From positions 381,115 through 445,114 of the forward strand of contig JANPWX010000452.1 in NCBI GenBank assembly GCA_024734555.1: a stretch of 64,000 bases of DNA, read 5' to 3'. The translations under genes were made by a program, and so were the position numbers. The notes under the pieces were generated by a model. It was not told where the DNA came from. It ran no database searches and saw only the letters and a list, made by a program, of their open reading frames with translations. Below are positions 1 to 12,540 of this stretch, piece by piece; positions within the stretch are counted from its first letter, which is position 1, and every line of letters starts with the position of its first letter. This DNA is from Trochalopteron elliotii (Eukaryota > Chordata > Aves > Passeriformes > Leiothrichidae).

Positions 1-2179
1 TCTGACTGACCTGCTGCTTTCCTGGCAGAGGAGCAGCAGCATCACATTCCAAGGAGCAGTGCCTGGGCACAGCTCACCCAGGGGGCTATGTGGGCCACCA
101 CTGGGATGTGGCAGGAGGAGGAGGGAATGGTTATTATGGATGCTGAACTTTCAGTTTTTATGTACTTGCTGTCAATTTTTTTTCTTGACTTTTCAATTTC
201 TGTATGATACAGGAACATGTAATTAAAAAGTGTTGAAATGTTGGGGAAAAAAAAAGGTTTTAATTAAGTTTTCCAAGCAGGGATTTTGTCTCTAAACTTT
301 TCAATCAAGCTGGCAAGAGTGTGCTTTTGTAAAAGCCTGTGGCCAGCTGACTTGTGTTCATTTGGAACAGAACTCTGGAGCTTGGACTGCTTGTCACTGT
401 CTGAATTTTCCTAAGTAGGAACTGTATTGAAATTCCTATACTAAACCTCCTGTGGTTATCCTTCCTCTTTGAAATTAGTTTGTGTATGTTTTCACTGCCT
501 ATTGTATATTTGTACTGTGTTTACATTTTCGTCGGGTTTTACTTGAAGATAATGTGCCTCTCTTGAAAATACCTGAAGTGATGAGAAGGATGTTAATTTT
601 TTCTTGCTCTGATAGGTATTTCAGGTATTTTAGTAAAGGAATATCACAGATATTTTCATAGCAGAGTGGGAAGACTGTACATGGTGGTGTTAAACTTGAG
701 TGCTTGTCTGAACTTTTATATAAACCTTTTTTGGGATGCAGCAGTGCCACGCTTGTGGTGGGAGAACAAAGAGATCTTACTTAAAAGCTGTAGCAGTATT
801 GGGGCACAAAAATACTGTTATTGGGGGCTTTGGAGCTCTAGGGGGGTTTGTTTCTTCTTTTAAGATTTCAGGCTCTAGTTTCACTGCCGCATGCCATAAA
901 TTTTGCACAAGACTGCAATTTATGTGCAATGTTTTCAACTACAGTAAACATTATTAATAACCTCATCTGGAAAAGAATTAAAATGCTCTGAGGTCATGAA
1001 CCTGATCCTTGGAACGCCATGGGTCACAGTTAGAGTTGACTTTTAGTCAGTGTGACTGAATGAATATGTGTATGAATATATGTACAATAAAAATCTGACA
1101 GCTTTTATCCCTTACTTTTTAGAATTTCTGGGTTGTGAAAGCAGCAGTGACTTTGAAAGTTTTAATGTGTTTTTACTGTGGCTTTTAAAATGCATATAAA
1201 TAAGTAATTGCATACTTTAAATGGAAGCAACGTAAATGCATGGAGTGCTCTCTACTATTTTTGTCTTACATATACTTTCTCAATGTTGTATTCAATGAAT
1301 ACAGTAATTCACTATTCAGAACAGTAGCTGATATTATATTTATTTTGATTTAATTTTGTATCAAATCAATCTTGGTCTTAAACTCTGTTTAAGACAAAAA
1401 TTTGTGTAATACTATAGAGCAGGGGGGAGAAGGTTGTTAAAGATTGTTATATGTTGATGTACATTTCCACAAGGCTTTGTGAATACTTTCATGTGGATTC
1501 ATTGGAAATGACCAGGCAGAGTATTTTTCTTAGATTTTTTTTTTCCTTTCAGTTGGCAGCATATCCTTCTAACATTTTTTTTAAGGTTTTCTTTTACTGG
1601 GGATACTATTTCTATTACAAACCCGCAAACCTGCTGGCTCTGGAAGCAATTATTTCAGATGAGACATTAGAATTACAGATAAATATGAACACTTCAATTT
1701 TTTCTCAACTATGAACACTTGATAATGTACTCCTTATGTGTTTTAAAAAGTAAGCTTACGCTTTACTCTTGATATTATAATTTTCTCTTTAAAACATCAT
1801 TATTAGCATCAGTTTTGCAAATACACTAAACAGGTATTATGGGAGTCAGTTGTGAGTTCTGGGGGAATATTTTTTATAGCATGTAGTGCATTCATGACTA
1901 TAAAATTTTCTCTTGTGCCTTTTCTGTTTCTGGTGTTGGCATTAAAAGCATACATTTAGTCAGGTATTTACTGTTTTCACTGTCTCCTTTCAAATATCTG
2001 ACCAGTTGGTGCTCCAAACTGTGTCTTGGTTGAAGTGAATTGACATTTAAGAACGTCTCTGCTGCAGGAGACAGTAGAAGCTGGTTAGCACTGGTTACAG
2101 GAAGAAACCACAAGGCTCTGGCTTCCAGCAGATACTGGAATCTGGTACTAGAAGATGTGTGAGTCTATACGCTCAGGGT
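1..2179 (+). other. SBF2 upstream intron, unique AT-rich sequence
   Basis: This is intronic sequence by position, as no SBF2 coding match was found. The first 130 bases are more GC-rich than what follows and contain a splice-acceptor-like CTTTCCTGGCAG, but the sequence after it matches nothing I know. Short ORFs on both strands lack family features. An AATAAA at 1086-1091 has no transcript evidence. No repeat family is recognisable. Confidence 0.6.
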
Positions 2180-3010
2180 CAGGGATGCCATCCAGAGGAG
2201 CTTTGTAGAGGCTGGAGGAGTGAGCCAGGGAAAGCATTCTGAAATGAATCAGGGAAAAATGCAAAGCCCGTGTTTGGGAAGGAAGACCCACGTGTCGTGT
2301 TTCATGTTGGAGACGTGCTGGCTGGGAAGCCTCTCTGTGGAAAATGACCTCGAGGTCCTGCTAGACAGCGAGCTAAACGTGAGCCAGAGGGTGCCCTGGC
2401 AGCAAAGATCTCCAGCAGCATCCCAAATGACATTCAGAGGATCACAGCCAGGAGCCTGAGGGAGCTGATTATTGAAGTCCTTTACTCAGCTCTCGATAGA
2501 TCCCGTCCAAAAAGCTGCATCTGGTTTTGGGCCACCTGATACAGGAAGGATGTCCATGAAATGGAGCTGTTCTAGAGGAGGAGAGCCAAGAGGGTCTGGT
2601 CAGGGCCCAGAAGACTTGTCCCGTGAAGAGAGGCTGCAGGAGCTGGGAGAGTCTGCAAACTGGAGTAGGGACCTCTTTGGGATGACTGAACAGCAGCTTT
2701 CCAATACCTACATGGAGGCTGTTAAGGAGATGGAACCAGGTTCTGCTCAGTGCCATGTGATGGGAGAACAAGAGGCAACGGGTATAAATTGAAGAGGGGT
2801 TGTAAGCCAAGCAAGGGAAAAGCTTGCATCATAAGGAAAGTCAAGCATTGGATAAGTTGTCCAAGAGATTTTATGGTGTCCATCCTTGGAGGTTTTCAAG
2901 ACTGACTTTATAAGTCCCTGAGCAACATGGTCTGAATTTGGTGTTTATCATATTAGAGCAGGAGGTTGGACTGTACAGCTCCAGTTGTCAGCAGCCTAGT
3001 GTATCATAGT
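2180..3010 (+). mobile_element. Degenerate CR1 LINE 3' fragment, + orientation
   Basis: This is an old CR1 non-LTR retrotransposon remnant. The landmarks of the CR1 3' part occur in the right order. First comes GGATGCCATCCAGAGGAGC, then a GAGGTCCTGCTAGACAGCGAGC-like stretch (the usual 'leader of the self-pairing ORF2 tail'), then TTTACTCAGCTCTCGATAGA, then ATGGAGCTGTTCTAGAGGAG, then GAAGAGAGGCTGCAGGAGCT. Near the end is TCCTTGGAGGTTTTCAAGAC, followed by GGAGGTTGGACTGTACAGC. Many indels and mismatches against the CR1 pattern indicate an ancient insertion. The 5' end is truncated, as is normal for CR1. The ORF fragments inside it are remnants and not genes. Confidence 0.8.
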
Positions 3011-4902
3011 GTGCAGAGGTTAATGTGGAGAAAGAAGATCTGCAGTGAAATTACATCTCAGTTAAAGCAGCTTCTGTGGAAGGGTCCTGCTGCTGAGCAA
3101 GAGGGGCAGAGCTGCATCCCAGCACACAGCTTACATTCAGTGAGCCAGGTCACACACGTGCTGGGATTAACTTTGTAGTTGGTTTCTTTTACAGGTAACT
3201 GAAGAGTTGTTTTCCAGCTCTCTGCCCAACATCCTAAGGGTGCTTAATATGGGAATTGATTCTGGATGTTGTTCATCACTCTGGCTGTTGGTACCAGATA
3301 TTCTTCAGTTGCCCAGAACAAACAGCAGTTTGCTACTGTGGCCTGCTAACAAAACCAAAGTGCAAATTCCACCTTTTAAAAGACCTTGTTGGAAATAATT
3401 ACTTTCTAAAAAATCTAGGAGATAGACCTATATTTTGCAAGATCTCCAGCTGATCTTTGATCTAACTGGTCGCCTGACAGTTCTGCATTTCAAAAAAGAT
3501 GGAGTAGAAAGCAATTGATTTTAAAATCAATTTTTTTTCTTCTTAGTATTTAAACTATTGATGGGTTGTCATGTGGTTTTCATTACTCTGTCCAGTCACT
3601 TGGTTTCTGTCACTTTCTCATGTGAAGAGCCAGATATGCAAGATGTTTTCTTAGTAATTTAGTGCCTTGATTTTATGGTATTCGTCAACAGCATCTGTTT
3701 TATAGCAATGTGCATGTTCCTAGAAACCTGTAGAAGCAGAAAAGCCACTTCTGGCTTGCCAGATCTCTTGATCAAAAGTTATTAAAGGCCTGGAAGTTCT
3801 TCCCAGTAGACCTGCTATCAGCTCTATCTAGAAACAGTATATATGCTTCATTAACTCAGTGTAGCTGTTCTTATGATAAATCATTTTGATTAGTTGGTTG
3901 ATGGTGTGTTTGTTGGGTGAGCGTGGCTGTCTACTGAAAAGGCAAAGGTGGAAATGGCAAAGTTAATGAACAGTTGGTCTGAGAATGTTTTCACATTTTG
4001 CTCTAGAAGCAGAGCATGCTTTCCATGGAAGAGGTGAGGGAGGTGGTTGTGTACAGCATGGCCTTTCTGTACATCACACATGTATGGCTTTTAGTTATGG
4101 CACTTGGCAGGTGAGAAACAGCAGCTGCAAAGACTGGAGAAATAAATTTGTCTGCTTTATCACACAATCATTTTCAGGAAAAGAAATCCTAAGCAGAAAT
4201 TTGTTTCATTGTCAGCGTGTCAACTTGCTCATTTTCTTTACCCCTTTTCTGGCAGTATTTTTCTCTATAAAAATATTAAATGGTTCATCCTTCATAACAG
4301 TATGTTTGGCCTGCACAAAATGCCTATGTTAAGTTTTGTGGGAATTGCGTTGATACCTAGATGCCTTAAAGATGTAAATTGTGAAAATGTGTTTTTGCAT
4401 CCTAGAGTGGAAATCTAATTAAACTGTTTTCTTCTAGTTGAAAATAAGTAGTTTTTTAATATGCCATCCTGAAAAAGTGTTATTGAAAGAGGAAAATGAA
4501 AACATCTCAATGAAAATGTCTCAATATTCCATTTGTTAATACTTTAAGATTTCTTTTACTACAGAAAGGAAGTGCTCAGCTTCAGGCAAGACTCTATTGC
4601 AGGCTTAATTTGTATTTCAAGAATTTCAGTGAATTAAAAGTTCTATGAGGGAAATGAAAATGAAACTTAGACTTGTGCCCTCTTGCCTCAAACAAGAATG
4701 TGATTTAGATAAAGGCAACTTTATGGGTAATTTGCAGTTCATGTAAATTTTTTTTTTTTTTTTATTCTGCCGTGTTTCTGTGTTTTATTCCATGTGAGGT
4801 TTTGCAGGGCAAACCTGGCTGGGGGTTCAGCAGATAGTTGAGCGTGGAGGTATTTATCTGACAGAGACTGCTTGACTTTTTAAACTCCCCTCATTGTTCC
4901 AG

Positions 4903-5075
4903 TGCAGTCCCAGCTGTAATGTGGAATGCAGCACGAGCTTCCGGGAAGTGCTGGAACGCTGCTCCAACAAACGCCTGAATAGGAGGGAGAATCATCACTG
5001 GTGACTGAGGGCAGCTGAGCTCAGCTTAGCAATTCCTCAGTTCTTTTGTTTTCCTGGCCCGCCGTGAGACGTGGT
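4903..5075. promoter_or_regulatory. CpG-dense patch with STAT-like site and palindrome, candidate regulatory element
   Basis: Four CpGs fall within 40 bases at 4934-4973 and three more at 5060-5071, in an intron where CpG is rare. A perfect STAT/GAS-type site, TTCCGGGAA, lies at 4939-4947. A perfect 14-bp palindrome, AGCTGAGCTCAGCT, lies at 5013-5026. On the + strand the stretch 4903-5004 is also open after an acceptor-like TTGTTCCAG. It would encode 33 residues (with two or three cysteines and an arginine-rich end) before a TGA. I favour a regulatory patch over an exon, because no donor or family match is visible. Confidence 0.3.
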
Positions 5076-6308
5076 CTTGGCAATGGCTGTGGTGATAAAG
5101 GAAAGGAAAGGTGAAGCAGCTCCTCGAGCAGGAACTGTGGGAGGCTGTGTTTGTTTCTCTTTCTTGTTTGGTAATGAAATCTGTTGTTTCAGTGAATAAG
5201 CAAGCGGCAATGACATGCAGAATTGCACGTTCTAGTGAGACACTGACCTGCCAAGATTCCTTTCATTTATAACATATTCCAGAAAAAACTTTAGACCAGA
5301 AGCATCGTGTTACTGCTTAGAAAGCTCATCTTAGAACACAACAGTCCAGCATTTCTGAAACTGTGGTTTTACATCTTAGTGTAAGAGGTTGGTGTGATGA
5401 TTATAATCAGAAGAGTTGGTTTGTTTATGTGCTGTTGTAAAATTCAGTATTTTACATGTTGTAATATACTGCACTGTACTGTTTACTACTTAGAGTTGTA
5501 ATATTTGGGCACATTGTAGTAAGCTTGTGAAAGTTCATTTTGATTTTTCCACTACTTTAGGATCTTTCATGTGAAAAACAGTACCTTTTATTTGCACCTT
5601 GAAAGGGGTAATTTTGATACCGCCTTTACTGATGATTCATTTGAGTTAGAACTCATTTCAGTTGATACATGTACCTTGCAGATGGTGAATTAAGTCTTTT
5701 ATTTATGTGAGTAGAGATGCTTTCATGGCACAAAAAAAATTATGGCTATGTGTACTAGCTGCCTACTTGCTCCTAGTAACACACTTACTGCTTAGATATT
5801 TCTAGTAATTAAGAACACAAAATCATGCAGGAAGGACATCATTACTACATAAAACACTGAGGGATTTAATAAGTACTGTACATGTCAGGCCTTAATTGCA
5901 CAGGTGATTAGAGCTCTGGATGGAGAGTGAAATGGGCACTTTTCCTTAGAGACCATTTGGTGCATTCCTTTTGTATTAATAAAAAGCATCAAATCTTTGA
6001 GGTAGAACTTAACCAGAAAAACTAATGAAACTGATCAAACAGCAGATTTTTTTTTTTAAATAAAGAAGATATCAAAGAAGAAGTTAATGGTTCCAGAAAG
6101 GAAAACTGCCCTGTGAATCTGTTCATGTTTGAGTGCACATTCAGAACTGGATCCAGCTGCACTGTAGATGAAGAGGCAGCTCAGTCCATGCAGCTGATCC
6201 CTTTATCTTGTGACCTGGAGTGTGTGACACAGCAGATAAGGGATTCATTCCTCTGTCCTGCATTCCATTTCAGTAAATCCTTCCATACCCTGCACCTTAT
6301 CCAAAGCA

Positions 6309-6357
6309 CTTTTTTTTTTCCTCTTTTTTCTCTTTTTACTTTTTTTTCTTTTTTTTT
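6309..6357. repeat. Pyrimidine tract (T-rich, CT interruptions)
   Basis: A 49-base run of pyrimidines with a single A at 6338. It is mostly T with scattered C and gives spurious lysine-rich ORFs on the minus strand. Confidence 0.9.
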
Positions 6358-9300
6358 GTCGGTTTTGAAGTTATTTAGGGAAAGCCCAGAAACAACGTAC
6401 ATGTAAAGGAGGATGCATCCTGCTGACATGTTCTTCCTTTTCCAGGAACTGACGTTCTTGTCATGTTGAGTGACACACACAAGGGATGTTGAATTTTTCA
6501 TAATTGCGTGGAATAAAATAAAAAGGGTAAGGGGGACTGCAGTGTTTGGGAATTTGGAGAGAAACTTCAATTCCAGTCTCAGAAGTTGCTTCATTTTGTA
6601 ATCAGACTGCTAATTAAAAGATGCCTTTTTAGAAAACTGTAGCTGAACAAAAGTCTCTTGGTTTCACAAAGCAAAACTATGCCTTGCTAATCTATTAATA
6701 TTCTCTTGAGTGCATAAACCAAACAGTGGATGCAGCTGAATCACTGACATCGTTTATTTGAAGATTCCAAGTCCTTTGCCAAACGCCTTCAAAATAGGTC
6801 AAGGAAATTACAGGGCAAGGGACAGTCAGGAATCAGGTGGTGACCAGAAGAGCTGAAAGAAATCGAAAGGTGCAGAGCTAAAGTGTTCATCACAGCTGAA
6901 GTGTTCCTGCTAGAGATGAGAATGTTTATATGCAATAAATATCAGTTACAGGGTTAACAAAATTGCAGCTATTAGAATTACTTATCTAGTTATGATTGGG
7001 GGAAACCCTCGGGAGAATTTTGTGAGTGCAAATTAGTTGGATGAGTAGCAAGATGGCAGATGAAATACAGTGCTGATGAATGCAAACCCATGCATAGTGA
7101 AGGAAGTAATATGAACTGTGCATAAGCTTTGCTGTGTTAGGAATTAATTTGACAAATTTAGAATACATCTGAGCAGTCTTTTGGACAGCAGAGTTGGAGA
7201 TCTCTGGCTCAGTAAGCAACAGTTTGTAAAAAAAAAAAGCTAAGATTTGTTAAGGATAGAATTGTGGAAATAAAATGCACAAACAAACAGTTTTTCTGTT
7301 GTCTGGGAGCACACAAACAAGAAATTTGGGAATGATTACTAGAATGACAAGGTAGATTAAAAGCTTTTGGGGATGTATAATAAATGTTGGGTATGTCTTT
7401 CTTCATCTTCTGGAACCTTGTATATTTTTCTCTCCTGTAGAACACAAAAATCAGAAAACAAAAATTGGAAGCAATGTTAAATGCTCAGAAAAGCTTTTTT
7501 TGGACAAGAAGTAGTAATTGTAAAATCCTGTGATGTTTGTAGGAGAAGAATAAGTTCAATCTTTCCCAAATATATTCTTGCATTTCCATTTTCATATAGG
7601 AAGTATTCACATTCATTTAAGGATTTGCAGGTTAATGAACAAAACTTTTTTAGTTCAGCAGTAGTAAATTTTTCCAAATCCTTTAACTTAGTACGTTTAT
7701 TTTTGGAGAGAAGTTCCATATGTATGGGAATGACTTTTTTGTATTTGCTATACTTTTGTAACAGCCTGTGAGATTATGTATTTGCAGTGAGATACCTGTT
7801 TGTCACTCGGGCTGGAGCTGAACTTTGTGTTCATACACTGCCTCCTCAATCTCTTACTTAGTGCTTATTCTTGTGCTTTAGGCTTGTGGTGGCCTCTTTA
7901 ATTTGCAAGTTGCAGTTTATTAGAGGAATTGTATCTGAGCATCTCATACGATTAATAAACATTCTTCCTGCTTGGAACAAGTAAAGCAGAAATCCTTTTA
8001 AAAAATTACAGTGCTAAGCAGTGAATGGGGTGCTTTGATTTAAATCGTGCCTATATAGGTAAATTCTTTTCAATACTAAACAACTGTGGTAGGTGCATGC
8101 AATTAAATTTGGGGTTCACAGTGCATTTTAGGAAACAGCAAGGAGCAGCAAATACATTAAATTAATTTCTGAGCAGCAGAAGAGCTAGATTAAAAAGGCT
8201 TTCTGGCTCAAGTGAATTTCTGCCAACAGGTATTTTCCGGTTGCCTTCTCAATGCTGAGAATGGTTGCTATTAAAAAAATACACTGACTGCCATGGCTAT
8301 TGCTTATCCTTCTGATTTAAGGTTCTCACTTGGCACCATTGCCAAAAAAGCAAAGCATTGTGAAGATGCACATGACACTGTCTTGAGGTAATTCTGAGAT
8401 GCAGATATCTGTTAGTGATGACTCTTTTGTTTGCATTTTTATGGCATGGATGGATTAAGCATTGATTTGTTTCATAGAAATTTTCTGGTTTGGAGCAGAA
8501 ACTGGATTTATAGCTGTGTCTGTAGGAAATTACTTTGGTATTAGTGTGACACTGTGATACATTAGATAAATACTAGTGACAGAGATTTTGAGAATAGCTT
8601 CTCTTTATTAAAAATAAATGTTGTTTGCATGTTTCTAGTGGATACAGGATTTCACCATTTGGATTTCTAAAAATTTGTATCCTAAATGGAAAGTTCATTT
8701 TTGGTGCATATCTTAGTGATGTTATTACACAAAGATATAACTAGTAAATTAAAAGTTTGGAAGAGACTTTGCTGTTTGATTTTGGCCGAAGGCTAACATA
8801 ATGTCTCCCAACACTTGTTTCTTAATATATTTTTTTTATCTAGTGTGTCTACCTTTGCTAATTAATTTTAATTATGCTAATATTTCTTCTGTGTGTATCT
8901 CTTCTAAAGAAGGTACAAGCACTCCAAACCTTTGGTTCTGGGAAGTGTTAGGAGTGTAGCTCTTGCATACCTACCTTTAAGGATGGCTTTCACTGCTCAA
9001 ATATTTTTGTAATATAATGTGTGTGAGGAGAGAGAGAGAGACCACTTCAGTTTTACCAGTAACTAATCTAGCAGTGTGTGATAGACAAAAAAATCATTTC
9101 ACGTAAAACTGGATGGAATGAAAAGATCATCCTAAAATATAGACGAAGGTGTTGTAGACCTTTCTACTCTGAGGTTGAGAAAAGGAACAAGGAGGAGCAC
9201 ATCAGGGAATATTCAGTCAATCATCAGATGATTCTGATAATTACAGAACACTATTGCTCTGTGTTTGGCAAGTGAAATGGTGATTGCAAGATATTGTTGT

Positions 9301-11529
9301 ACAGGACATTCTGCCTGTGAAAGAACAAAGGTTGGTAACTGGTGATACCTGTGTAGTTCTGGTCATTGGGTTGTTCCTTCAGTTTCATTATCCTCACATT
9401 TCCCTAAAAAACCCAGGATGCAGTTACCCTCCAGGGGGGGTAATTAATCAGACTGTTCCAGTTCTCAAGATCAATGAATGCCTCTCTTCGGTGCTGTAAA
9501 ACTGCTTTTGATATCCCCAATGTCAGGTTACTTTTCAGAGCACCTTTTCAGCATTTCACAGCATGGGTTTAATGTATGGACTACTGACATGTCTGGAACG
9601 TGTTTTTGTGAAAAGCAAAGCCTGCTTACCCTGGATAAAAAGCACAAAAGCAGTAGCAAGTGCAGAGATTTGCAGTTAGTGCTTAATGCTCCCAGTTGTT
9701 TGCCCAGGCTCAGCAGGTGCAGGATATCACCTTCCCTTTCCAAGAGCTGAGGACTGAGAGCTCTGTGAATGCCCCATCACTTAGCTCAGCTTTTCAGTCT
9801 GCAGCTGAGCTGTCTGACACTTCATGTCTCCTCTGAGCAGCTTCCTGTGCTCCTCGTTAGATAACTTTCACTGCTTAGGTTGTCAGTAGTTTCCTGAAGA
9901 AGATGCTGGCTCTTTCTCTGTGCCTAAAGCTGGATGTCCCTAAAACATCAATCCCTTTATTGGTAATAACTGTAGTAAGGGAAGTTTTTCTGTAGGGAGA
10001 GAGGAAGTTTTGTCAGCATGGTACTGTCTCAGAGGCTACAAGCTAAAGATGCAACAAACCAGAAATGCCTACCACCAGCAGCCAGAAAACCCTTAAAAAT
10101 CCTCAAGGCTTTTCCAAGCCTCATTAGGCATGGCATCAATAGGAGAACTTCAGGGTGTATATGCAGTGTATGTGCCAGAACAGGAACTCACATGCACAGA
10201 TATGTGTGACATATTGAACATCTCAGTTGGGCAGTACAAAAGCATTGGTAAGTGATGAGTGGCAGGTTAGCTCAGAATTTTGGTGTTGGTTAAATGCATT
10301 TGGCTAAGAGTGTACAGGGAGCTGTGTTTGTTTGTGTGATAAAGAAATTCTTTGGCTTATAAAGCTGAATTCAATCTATATATGCTTGTGTGTGTTTAAG
10401 TCATGCAGAAATGATCAGCCTTTGTGACTTGCCACCTGTTTTGAGTTAGAGGAAATCTAAGGTTGTCTGAAGGCACATATTTTCAGGCCTCATTTTCTTT
10501 GGCAAAAATGCAGGCAGGAGATGCATGTTCTTCTGTTGTAAGAATACTGGCTGGTTACATTTAGGTATTTTCTTAAATTCTTGTATATGCTGTATTTAAC
10601 TACATAGCAAAACTTTTCAGTCTTTTCTAAAAGACTAAGTACTTTTCTCTGCAGAGCTGGATAATATCTTTATGCTGTTGTGAATGTCTGAATTTCCGTT
10701 CTGTCATCTAGAATGTTGATTTGTGAATCATGTTCAAGTGAGAGTATCACAATCTAGCTTGACAAATTTAGGATACAAGAATACATCTGTGTGTGTAATT
10801 TCACATGTCTGCCTCTTTGTTGCACATTGTTATCAACCTTTATTAATGCCAATATTTTTAAACATTACAATTACATTTTTAAAAACCCAGTCCTCCTTTC
10901 TGTCTTGTATGAGTTTCAGGGAAGAGTGACTGCTACTGAAAGTGCTCTGCTAATTAAAAATAACTTCTCTGTTTAAATGCTTACAGTGCTTTATCTTGTA
11001 CAGACTGGTGATTTGCACTGAGGTGGTCATACTAACATTTTCATGCCAGTGGCATACTTTTAAGCACATACATTGCTTGGAGGATTAAGTTCTCCTTATA
11101 TCATGGAGCTCTTCATAAAACAAACAAACAAACTTCAAGGTTTGGAATGTAGTCTCTAGTATCACATTGCCTGTTTGTCTCTCCACTGCTTATGCAACTG
11201 CTTATGCATTGTGCTTTTTTAGTCAGAGGAATGTATGGTGGTTAATTTCAACTTTTGTTTTCAATTTATTTGTTTTATAAGTCTAACCCAATTATTTGTC
11301 CTTTTGAAAGAGGAGAAACTAAAGATACATACACAAAAATTAGAACTATGCTTTTAAAAGTCTGACATTAATGTACATGGCAGAACCTACTAAAAATTGT
11401 AATTTACTGAATTATCCCATATGTCTCTGTTTTTCATGCTGAAACTTGTCCCTGTTGCCTAGAGAAAGATATATGTTGTGTCCATCATTAAAAACTGTGA
11501 AAAACAGTGTCTAGGGAAGGCAAACTGCA

Positions 11530-12540
11530 GCACAATCAGATTTGCAGATGATGCAAAACTGAGGGGGTGCAGTTGAATGCAGAGATGTCATTCAGATCAA
11601 CCTGGTCAGAATGAAGGAATATACTGACACGAACCTTAGGAAATTCAGCAAACATTTTTATATGGGTCATCTCTGTAAGTTTATGGAGCTAAATGAAGCT
11701 ACCATTCATGTCCTAAACCTCTCAATGTTATACTCTGACACCTGGTTCAGTTACCAGTTCCATGATAAAGATTTTGGAGCAGCTTATCTTGGCTTCTTTA
11801 TTTTGGAAACCTGTAAAAGTGTCACACCAAGTTGCTGTCCTTTTTCAGAACAGCTACACTTCACTGATCAAGCAGCCCCCAGCATGTGGGCAAACAGTTG
11901 AAGGTACCAAACCCTTTGGATTCTCTGAGCTTTCCATTGAATGGCATTAAGAGAAGCATGGCTGCATCACGAACACCATGACCAGCAGGTGAGGGAGGGG
12001 ATTCTGCCCCACTGCCGTGAGACCCCCCCCAGCAGTGCTGCACCAGCCCTGGCTCCCCAGCACAGGAAGGACATGGAGCTGTTGGAGCCAGTCCAGAGGA
12101 GGCCATGAAGATCACGGGGCTGGAGCACCTCTCCTATGAGGAAAGGCTGTGCCAGAATTGTGTTTGCTCAGCCTGGAGAAGAGAAGGCTTTGGGCAGGCC
12201 TAACTGCGGCCTTCCAGTACCTGAAGGGACCTACAAGAGAGATGGAGAGGCTTCTTACAAGGCCTTGTAGTTACAGGACTAGGGGGAATGGCTTCAAACT
12301 GAATGAGGGTAGGTTTAGATCAGATATGTGGAAACAATTCTTTCTTGTGGGGGTGGTGAGACATTGGCACAGGTTGCCCTAAGAAGCTGTGGCTGATCCA
12401 TCCCTGGAAGTGTTCAAGGCCACGTTGGATGGGGCTCTGGGCCACCTGGTCTAGAGGAAGGTGTCCCTACCCATGGCAGGGGTTTCGACCTAGATGATCT
12501 TCAGGGTCCTTCCAACCAAAGCTATTCTATTTTCCTATAA
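11530..12540 (+). mobile_element. CR1 LINE 3' fragment, + orientation, interrupted
   Basis: The left part (about 11530-11640) resembles the end of the CR1 reverse-transcriptase ORF, with a TTTGCAGATGATGC stretch that reads FADDAKL. The right part (about 11945-12540) is a good CR1 3' region. It contains ACATGGAGCTGTTGGAGCC, GCTGGAGCACCTCTCCTATG, TTCCAGTACCTGAAGGGACC, TCCCTGGAAGTGTTCAAGGC and finally TAGATGATCTTCAGGGTCC before TTCTATTTTCC. The middle 300 bases (11640-11945) do not match what CR1 should have there, so they are either an insertion or very diverged. No intact ORF2 remains. Confidence 0.85.

Larger units (their letters stand above)
3011..11529 (+). other. SBF2 upstream intron, mostly unique
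   Basis: This stretch has no recognisable exon or transposon. Within it are a T16 run at 4748-4763, a CpG-dense patch at 4903-5075 (listed separately), a pyrimidine tract at 6309-6357, a short (GA)n run near 9026-9040 and an (ACAA)n run near 11118. The 137-residue minus-strand ORF at 6181-6594 crosses the pyrimidine tract and has a lysine-rich low-complexity middle, so it is not a gene. Confidence 0.6.

Noticed and set aside
1086..1091. AATAAA polyadenylation signal
   Set aside because: A six-base match in AT-rich intron without any upstream exon; expected by chance.
6181..6594. 137-codon minus-strand ORF, the longest in the window
   Set aside because: It runs through a T-rich tract that translates as a lysine run, has no family features and has no splice context.
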